Below are positions 56,945-64,000 of a stretch of DNA of 64,000 bases, in pieces. How positions within the stretch are numbered: position 1 is the stretch's first letter; the number at the start of each line of letters is the position of its first letter. The stretch is from Molossus alvarezi. Taxonomy: Eukaryota; Chordata; Mammalia; Chiroptera; Molossidae. The position numbers and the translations under genes were made by a program. The DNA lies in assembly GCA_037176705.1 (NCBI GenBank), contig CM073886.1:124210501-124274500 (forward strand), in the 5' to 3' direction. Below the pieces are notes generated by a model, which worked only from the letters and a program-made list of their open reading frames with translations, was not told the origin of the DNA and ran no database searches.

Positions 56945-57155
56945 TGGAATTGTTTCAAATTCTGGCTGCTCCACTGAGTAAAACCACCTCATTTCGAGGG
57001 AGTTAAAATTTAACCTCTCTGATCCTCATTTTCCTTCTTTATGAAATAGCTATAATCTAGTCTTCAAAGGATGTTGGGAAACTTACATGATACAATGTTC
57101 AAAGTGTCTCCCACAGAGCTTAGCTCACAGAAAGCATTTAATAAACATTCAATTT
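56945..57155 (+). mobile_element. MIR SINE, sense
   Basis: 'ttcaaattctggctgctcca', 'taacctctctgatcctcatt', 'tctttatgaaatagctataa', 'acagaaagcatttaataaac'. Confidence 0.7.
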
Positions 57156-57159
57156 CTTC

Positions 57160-57680
57160 CTCTCTTCCCCTATGCTTTTCACAGGAATGTGTGTTTGTTC
57201 TCAACATGCTGTCTGCCACCTGCTCCAACTTGGAGATACAGACAAAGTTTCATGTCTATCTGCTCATGATCTGATCTGGGGCATCCACAGTTTCCCTGTC
57301 ATTCAGGTCCTACGGAGCATCGGGGACCACAGGCCCTGGATCCAGCTACCCTGGGGAATGACATCTTCAGCATTCCTTACCTATCATTAATTTGCTTTAA
57401 TGAGCAGAAAAGCCAAACAACTCCTGTATACCATTCTCAGATGGCCAGGACACGTTGCGACGCCCATGGTATGGGGAGGTAGTAATCTTTTGTCCACCAC
57501 CTGTCAGCTGGGGCAGAGCACCTATCAGTAGAAAAAACTATTGTATTTCAAAAGAACTTGGCAAAAAAAAAAAAAAAGAAAAAGAGGGTTTCTGTTTTGA
57601 AATTGCCATGCTCCTCTTCAGGCAGGTGTTATGCCCTCTAGCTAATACAATAGAAGACTTCACAAGTAATTGCCACCGTG
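57160..57680. other. Unassigned stretch
   Basis: Nothing supported. The 142-codon frame at 57455-57883 runs into the following SINE. Confidence 0.4.
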
Positions 57681-57695
57681 GTCTCTCACAGTTTT

Positions 57696-57900
57696 ATGTA
57701 TTTATTGTTAGAGAGAGAAGAAGGGAGAGGGAGAGAGAGATAGAAACATCGATGAGAGAGAACATTGATTGGCTACCTCCTGCATGCTTTCCACAGGGGG
57801 TTTGGCCCACAACCTGGGCATGTGCCCTGACTGGGAATCGAACCCGTGACCTCTGGGTGCATGGGTCGATGCTCAACCACTGAGCCACACCAGCTGAGCA
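57696..57900 (-). mobile_element. Ves-type SINE, classic body
   Basis: Antisense SINE with 'atttattgttagagagagaa', 'acatcgatgagagagaacat', 'gattggctacctcctgcatg', 'ctgggaatcgaacccgtgac', 'ccactgagccacaccagctg'. The target duplication is 'tctctcacagtttt' (57682-57695) and 'tctcttacagttt' (57901-57913). Confidence 0.95.
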
Positions 57901-57914
57901 TCTCTTACAGTTTC

Positions 57915-59475
57915 AAAAATAGAGCAATGTACGAGTCCAGTCAGAGTTTGAGAACCAAGGCTTACACTCATACTTATTCCAAATTCCTCCAAATCTTTGC
58001 AAGTGGGGGACACAAGCTTCCTGCTACTTAGTCTTTCATTTTTTATATTCTAGAGCTACTAAAATGTGAAATGTGTAGATTATGAAGCCCATTCTGTTGG
58101 AAGCTTGTATCAACAAGGATTATGTGGTCCTAGACGAACATTCAATAAACTGTACTCATATAATAAGAACTGAATGAGAGCTTTAATATATTTTTCTTTC
58201 AAAGTCTCCAGAAGAATCCAATTTCCTTCATACATAGCAAACATATGTGTCCCTGTGTGTTTATGTATAGAAGGAGAACAAGCCAAGGAATTAAGTAATT
58301 TGAATTTTAGTTAGGACCATATCTTTTTGATTAAGTGTGTGTGTGAAAGTGGCTTACTTTTTTGGGTTTAATTTTCTTCACCTCTGTAATAATGGTTTGA
58401 AAGAATCAACTTCAGTGGCAACCTCCAAACCCATTTTATAATTCTATGAAAAATTCTTATTGTTTAATCCGAGATGGCGCAGCTGCTAGTTTTGCTACCT
58501 GCTGTCCCTCATTTATAGTAACGTATAGAAATGATTCCTAAGAATATGTGAATTATTGTTCATTTTTTTTGTTCATATTATTGTTCATATTAAAAAGCAG
58601 CATTCCTTATGGTAGAGCACAATGCTCTTGTCATCAAGTGGGCAATGACTTAACCGCCTGGGCAAATCTTCTAGAAAGCTGAACAACCATCAATGACCCA
58701 ACACAATTACTTGTGAGAACAGGGAGTCTTGCACATGACATTCTAACTAACATAGGCATTTTATGACTTCTTCCTCACTGACAAGTCACAGGCCACATTC
58801 ATTGTTCTTGGTTAAAAAAAAAAAAAATCATCTGTGTTTTTCCTAGTCAAACATTGAAATGTTAGATCCCAGTGGTGATTTTCAAACTATGTAACAATAT
58901 GTATGGCATGAGCTCCCACCAATCAGAATAAATGTCAACCACACGGAATAACCATCCTGGAAACAAGCCTTTAAAAACTAAACCAACCCAAAGAAAACAC
59001 AACTTAAAAGTTCTTTCCCTGCCCCCATCCTCAAATAGGAATGCTTTCTTTTTAATCATTTAAAATACAAATATGTTTATCTCCAGTTTGAAAGGAAACA
59101 GTCAAACGGGGAAGCATGCATCTGACCCCTGCCTGTTCCCTATTCCTTCTCACCCCACCTCACCCTCGTCCCCACCGCCCTCCACGAAGGCCGTCTCTCC
59201 AGCTCTGCCTGGAAGGCCCCCCTGGGTCCTCGGACAACAGACTGCCGTTCATGGTTCTCTCGCAGGAGAGCACTGTACCACGTCCCGGAACAGGCGCCCT
59301 TGGGCACCCCAGACAATGTCCATGCCTCCTAGGTCCTTCCAGCACATCACCCTGTTTTGCTTTCCAACAAGCATTTAGAGATTTCTGAAATTCTATTTTA
59401 TTTATTTTCTGTCCATTCCATTACGTTCTCCATAGAACAGAAGACTTAGACCATGCCTGGCCAATAGTAGGCCAG
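57915..59475. other. Unassigned stretch
   Basis: A C-rich patch at about 59110-59350 holds 90- and 101-codon plus frames and a 61-codon minus frame without a recognised family. Confidence 0.35.
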
Positions 59476-59479
59476 CACT

Positions 59480-59745
59480 TACTATTTCGATAATAGTAAG
59501 AATAATAATGATAAACCTAAAAACATATGGATACATAATCACATGTAAACTCCACATAGATTATCTCCCTAACTCTCAAATCAGCTCTATGAGGTAGATC
59601 TTCCTCCTGACAGAAGAGGAACATTTGGCTAGAGAAGGTAGCAGGCTTGGGATCTCGGTGTTCTCAAGGGTGTAACTGGAACTTGAGTTTAGAAATCTGC
59701 ATTTCCTGCTAAACTGCTTCCTTGTGCATTCTGCATTCAATGAAT
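59480..59745 (-). mobile_element. MIR SINE, antisense
   Basis: 'aatcagctctatgaggtaga', 'cagaagaggaacatttggct', 'aacttgagtttagaaatctg', 'ctgctaaactgcttccttg'. Diverged. Confidence 0.55.
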
Positions 59746-59969
59746 CAAACATGTTCACTGCGTCATTGTAAGAGACTATTGGATGGTATTACTCTTTCGT
59801 GAGCAATAATTCTTAACATTTTATCCTTGCGTTCTTTGCACACTTTCCTTAATGAACCATCTCTGTAAGAAAATATGTTGCCATAGGGTATCATTTCTTA
59901 CCTTAAATAATAATATAAATATTTTTTTGAACACTCAGATCATTATAAATTGTATTTTTTTCAAACAGA

Positions 59970-60310
59970 CAGACTATAGATTGAATGTTTGTATCCCAAC
60001 AAGATTCTTCTGTTGAAATTGAATACCCAGTGCGATGGTATTTGGAGGTGGGGCCTTCAGGAGGGGTTTAGGTCATGAGGGTGGAGCCCTTGTGAATGGG
60101 ATTAGTGCTCCCTTGTCCCTTCTGCCATGGGAGGTTACAGCTGGAAGACACCATCTGGGAATTAGATGGTGAGTCTTCACTGAACACTGAGTCTGCTGAC
60201 ACCCTGACCTGGGGCTTCCCAGCCTGCAGAACTGTGAGGAACAGTTTAGTTGTTTGTGAGCCACCCATCTATGGTGTTTTTGTTCATCATAGACTAAAAC
60301 AAGACAGATA
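59970..60310 (+). mobile_element. MaLR solo LTR (MLT1/MST-like endogenous retrovirus relic)
   Basis: The order is clear: 'gattgaatgtttgtatccca', 'gtgcgatggtatttggaggt', 'aggtcatgagggtggagccc', 'gaatgggattagtgctccct', 'cttcccagcctgcagaactg', 'gtttgtgagccacccatcta'. It is a single LTR with no internal retroviral genes next to it, so it encodes nothing. The segment that in related LTRs carries the TATA-like box, between 'attagtgc' and 'tcccttg', appears to be missing. Confidence 0.88.
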
Positions 60311-60319
60311 TTGGAATAA

Positions 60320-60720
60320 TGAGAAAGATTGGGTGCAGAAATATTAATAAAATTTTAAGAACAAGGTAGATTGCATGAAGTTATTCAGAAGTCAATAAAT
60401 TAAAAGAAACATTATTAGAAATAGTATATTTGATGGCCCTACACATATATAGAGTCTTAATTTTTGGCTTTTAAAGGTTTTTCTAAAATTTCCTAAAAGT
60501 TTCATATTAGAAAGACTTGAAGTAATTCCCCTTTTTAAAAAACTCATTTTATTGTTAACATCATTTTCCCATTAGCAAAATTATGTATAAGGAATATCGA
60601 TAAATATTCCATCAGAAATTTCTTTGTACATATTTCCATTGACAAATAAACTCTGAATTCACATAAAAAAAGTGAAACTTAAATAAGTCATATTTCCTTC
60701 TCTTGTTTGAAGTAATTTTA
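60320..60720. other. Unassigned AT-rich stretch
   Basis: No supported feature. Confidence 0.4.
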
Positions 60721-60721
60721 A

Positions 60722-60780
60722 AAACAGAAATTCTAGGGCCCAACCCAGATCTACTGATTCAGAATCCCAGGGTGGTGGTG
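60722..60780 (+). mobile_element. MER5A-like fragment
   Basis: 'aaattctagggcccaaccca' and 'ctactgattcagaatcccag' followed by G-rich text match the middle of MER5A. Short. Confidence 0.5.
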
Positions 60781-60784
60781 GGGG

Positions 60785-61120
60785 GGAAGGAAGGGAGGTC
60801 CCAAAAGAAGATTAGATTTAAGCAAATTCGGAAAGACTGAGCCGAAGAATGCCCACGCGCATATGAGTGACGCAGAGCGCACAGCGGCAATAATATTCGG
60901 CAAAAAGAGACTTTATGAACTTTTTTACCTGGAGAAAGTGACAGCCAAACCTATTTGATACCCGCTACTGTATTATTGTATTTTTATCACTTTCCACTGC
61001 TTCTCATGTGTTTATTTAAGGTGAGAATTCAATAACTACTTAAAAAGTTTAAATAGTCAAATCTCCCATCAGAAAGCTTTTTTGCTCAGTTATTGATTCT
61101 AAGGGCCTTTTTCTTTCTTT
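60785..61120. other. Unassigned stretch
   Basis: No supported feature. Confidence 0.4.
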
Positions 61121-61131
61121 TACTGATAATG

Positions 61132-61162
61132 TGCACACACACAAACACACACACACACACAG
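61132..61162. repeat. (CA)n microsatellite
   Basis: About 14 CA units with one interruption. Confidence 0.95.
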
Positions 61163-61164
61163 AG

Positions 61165-64000
61165 TTCCATGGCAGCAAAGAAATCCTCACATTCCAAATA
61201 TGTCTTAGCGAAGCATGATGGCTAAGAATTCTCAATATTTTAACATTACTTAGAGCACCAGTAGGTAGGTTACCCTGGCCCCGTTCCCAGAATTTAACAG
61301 TAGGGGCCTTGTGAAATGCTAAACGATGTGTATAACAGTATTCAGGCTCTCCAAGAGCCGATCCCTCAAAACATTTGCTGCTTTGAAAATGTGTTCTTCA
61401 AAAAAATGGGCATATGGAACTTATTACTCTGCTTGGTGGAGTTCAGACAGCAGAGTCCAAAATAAGCATAAAAACCTTTTGAGGACACAATCCTACCATA
61501 AGGTAACAGGGTCTCTAAAACTGTCCTTCTCTGACCTAAGAGGTATAGAACTCTCACAGGAAAAAGTGGAGTTCCAAATATTTTCTTGGGATCCAAGTGT
61601 TAGAAGAGCACAAAACTAGGTAGAAACTTTGAAAAGACCAAAGTAATGTTTAAATAGAGTCTGTAAAATATTTGACCTGTTCAGTAATGATCTCTCCATT
61701 TATCATCCATTTCTGCACAGTTTTTGGCCCATCATTGGGGTTTAATAAATATTTGTGAACAAATACATCTGACATTTTCCTGCTATATATTCGAGTTGAG
61801 GTTAGAAGGCATAGCCATGTACTTGTGGGAATTTGATGGATAAAGGAGAAAGTAAGTTCTTTCATCTAAGTGGGAAAAAAGGAAACATATTTAAAAAGAA
61901 GAGCAAACAGTCATGACGAGTTAACTCTGATGACTTTCCCTCCCTGTCGATATCTATGTTACCCGGATTAGGAAGGTAGATGCCTTTCCTAAGTCACATG
62001 TCCTTATCTAATTGAAATATTGAAATATCAAAGGAAGCTAATTGATGGAATTTACGAAGTGTTAACTTATTGTTCTGTGCCCAACGTGCTGTCCTAGGCA
62101 TGAAGACAACACCCACATTTCATTTTCGCTAGTAGCAAGGACAGAAAATGCTGTTATCAGTCATTGCAGACAGCAAGAACAGAATTTCGTTTTTGAAGCT
62201 GAGAAGCCTCAAACTCCTTGCTGCGTTTTATTATGCATAACTGAAATTCTTCACAGCTACAAGTGTGAAGTCCTCTTGATTGCATCAATATGTCCTTGGA
62301 ACCGGAAGACATGGAGACCACTTAGAGAGGGAACGCTGTAGCTGCATTTGGATTTGCTTTGAAGGAGTAAGAGTACGTCTAGAAAGAGTGCCTTTTGTGG
62401 AAAAACCCTGCAGGCATTTCATTTCTAACTTCTTGAGGACCATAAGGTGAACTCATTTGCCTTGTAAAAATCTGCCTCGCTTGAACTTTTCTGACAGTGA
62501 GAGATATTCCTTTCCTAGCGCCTTCGATCACCCAAAGAGTGTTGGGGGGACCTCTCTTTGATGGTGTGTATTCACCCAGTGCATTGCTCACTGCTGCCTG
62601 TTACCTTATTTTTCACCGTTTCATGATTTATTTTTTTGTATTTTAAGACTGCTTCTCTTGGGGTTTATTTTCCTAGAAAAATGACAAGAATGATCCACAT
62701 AAGTCCATAAGAGAGGTTGTAAAATAAACATTATACCATGTGTGGGGTAAAAAAAAAAAAAAAAGATTGCCAATGGCTGTTGTCACTTTCTGGCCTCCAC
62801 ACACGGCCATCTGTTTGAGGGCTGCTTTACTTGGCTGTCCCCCAACATTTATGTAACCGGCCAACTGAAAGGAAATGACATCACCGAGTTTCCTGAACAC
62901 TGTCACTGCAGCGACGAAAAAGTGAGGACACAAATTGCTTAGTAAAGAGAAAGATGTTTTCCAAGTGCCTCTTTTCTCTCTACTTTTTCTTTCTTCCCTA
63001 GAATTTCTAACACAAGTTCCCCTCAACCCCTGCTTATTCTGTGTTAATACGTGTGAATATTTTGATTTTCTGCTTGGGGCTTCTCCTCTTTGAACTATGA
63101 GGGAGCCAGAGAGAAAAATATGCTCTTTGGGGGCTCTACACACTATGATCAAAATGTGTTGAAAAGTAAGGAGTTTTGGACCAAGCTAACATTCAGTAAG
63201 AGATTTGTTTGGTTTCTTCCCTCAAGAGACAGCAGATTTTGAACCTGTTGTCTCAGGACTTGAAAAGATCAGTAATTCTCACGGGACCTAAACTGTTCTG
63301 CTCCCAGATGGATGCTCCGACTGTCCCTTACAGCTCAGCCACGGAGCATGACTGAGGGAGGAGGAACATTTGGAAAGTATATCACATTTGCTGGCAACAC
63401 CAGGACATCAAAGCTAGGAATGGTGGAAGTTTTAATAGCATAGTTTATGGATCCTCTTATCCCAATGTCTCAGAAATTTGCACCACTGCACCAAGGAGTG
63501 TTTTCATCTGATTCCAAAATTCAGCCTCTCTGGGGTTACCCCTAGTACCTGTTTTTAAGGCTTACATGTGTATGGAAAAAGTATTAGTGTTAGAGTAAAT
63601 TATGTATACCTGCTGCTCAAAGTTTCTCAGGAGTTCAGAGCAAATAGAGGGTTGGTCTATGCAGCAATCTTTTTAGGCCCTTATGTTAAAAAAAAAAAGT
63701 TTTGGAATTTTTCAGTGCCTTCATACAATTCCATTCTGCGTTTGGTCTCCTACTCCATGGGACTACTGAGCTGCATTACCCCGAATCCGCATTCTTCCAA
63801 GTTGAGATGGGAGCATCACTTGAGAAGTGTGGTCTTTTGGGACTGCCTGGATTGGTTTGGAACTCTCCTCTCCTTCTCATATTGTCCATCATCTCCTTGG
63901 GTAGTAAATTCTGATGGTAAATTCCTCCAACCCCAGATTTCCTTGGCCAGCTGGAGCATCCACCCCTCGGGTGTTTTGCATTCTTTCTGAAGAATTGCAT
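61165..64000. other. Unassigned stretch to the window end
   Basis: Mostly unique-looking. Weak L2-like scraps lie near 61735 and 62080. A-runs lie at 62749-62764 and 63689-63699. Frames of up to 159 codons (62673-63152 minus) and 140 codons (63568-63990 plus) have no recognised domain, and the latter is broken by a lysine run from an A-tract. No gene is called. Confidence 0.35.

Noticed and set aside
62673..63990. 159-codon minus and 140-codon plus frames near the end
   Set aside because: Homopolymer-encoded Phe or Lys runs interrupt them, and no domain is visible.
1..64000. A bacterial-type system such as an operon, prophage, defence or toxin module
   Set aside because: The repeat content, low CpG and absence of long frames are those of a mammalian chromosome. 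No such genes were seen.

Overview
This window is vertebrate, specifically mammalian, nuclear DNA and almost certainly from a bat. At least eighteen copies or fragments of tRNA-derived SINEs carry the head GGCYGGTTTGGCTCAG and an antisense body of the kind known as Ves, the SINE family typical of yangochiropteran bats. They sit beside a placental-mammal background of L1, L2, MIR, MER5A and MaLR LTR repeats, with low CpG outside a few islands. Genus and species cannot be read from the sequence.

I find no intact protein-coding gene, no rRNA or functional tRNA, no CRISPR array and no operon-like organisation. Open frames are short (60-258 codons), and the longest come from minisatellites that stay open in several frames. 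The window reads as an intergenic or long-intron segment.

Layout. 1-3.7 kb: an L2 interrupted by a 3.2-kb 5'-truncated antisense L1 with a decayed ORF2 (reverse transcriptase), itself hit by a SINE. 3.7-13 kb: mostly unique DNA with MIR and L2 relics. 13-16 kb: a SINE cluster, including a head-to-tail SINE pair sharing one target duplication and a SINE with a (TTTA)n tail. 17.15-17.38 kb: a 230-bp pure polypyrimidine tract. 20.4-21.2 kb: antisense L2. 24-26.8 kb: a minimal tRNA-only SINE, then an old L1 split by two SINEs and an AT-rich palindromic stretch. 28.4-31.2 kb: a second SINE cluster with a local 88-bp duplication. 32.5-34.7 kb: two unrelated minisatellites on either side of a CpG island, the most distinctive locus here. 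35.2-37 kb: old L1 pieces and an unexplained hairpin. 37-64 kb: unique DNA with MER5A, MIR, L2, two LTR-type repeats, more SINEs and L1 3' ends.

No gene system was found. The most interesting signals are structural: how several SINEs inserted, a recurring stem-loop just before the A-tail of one SINE subfamily, and the island between two minisatellites. All family assignments come from recognition by eye, and edges without a visible target-site duplication are approximate.
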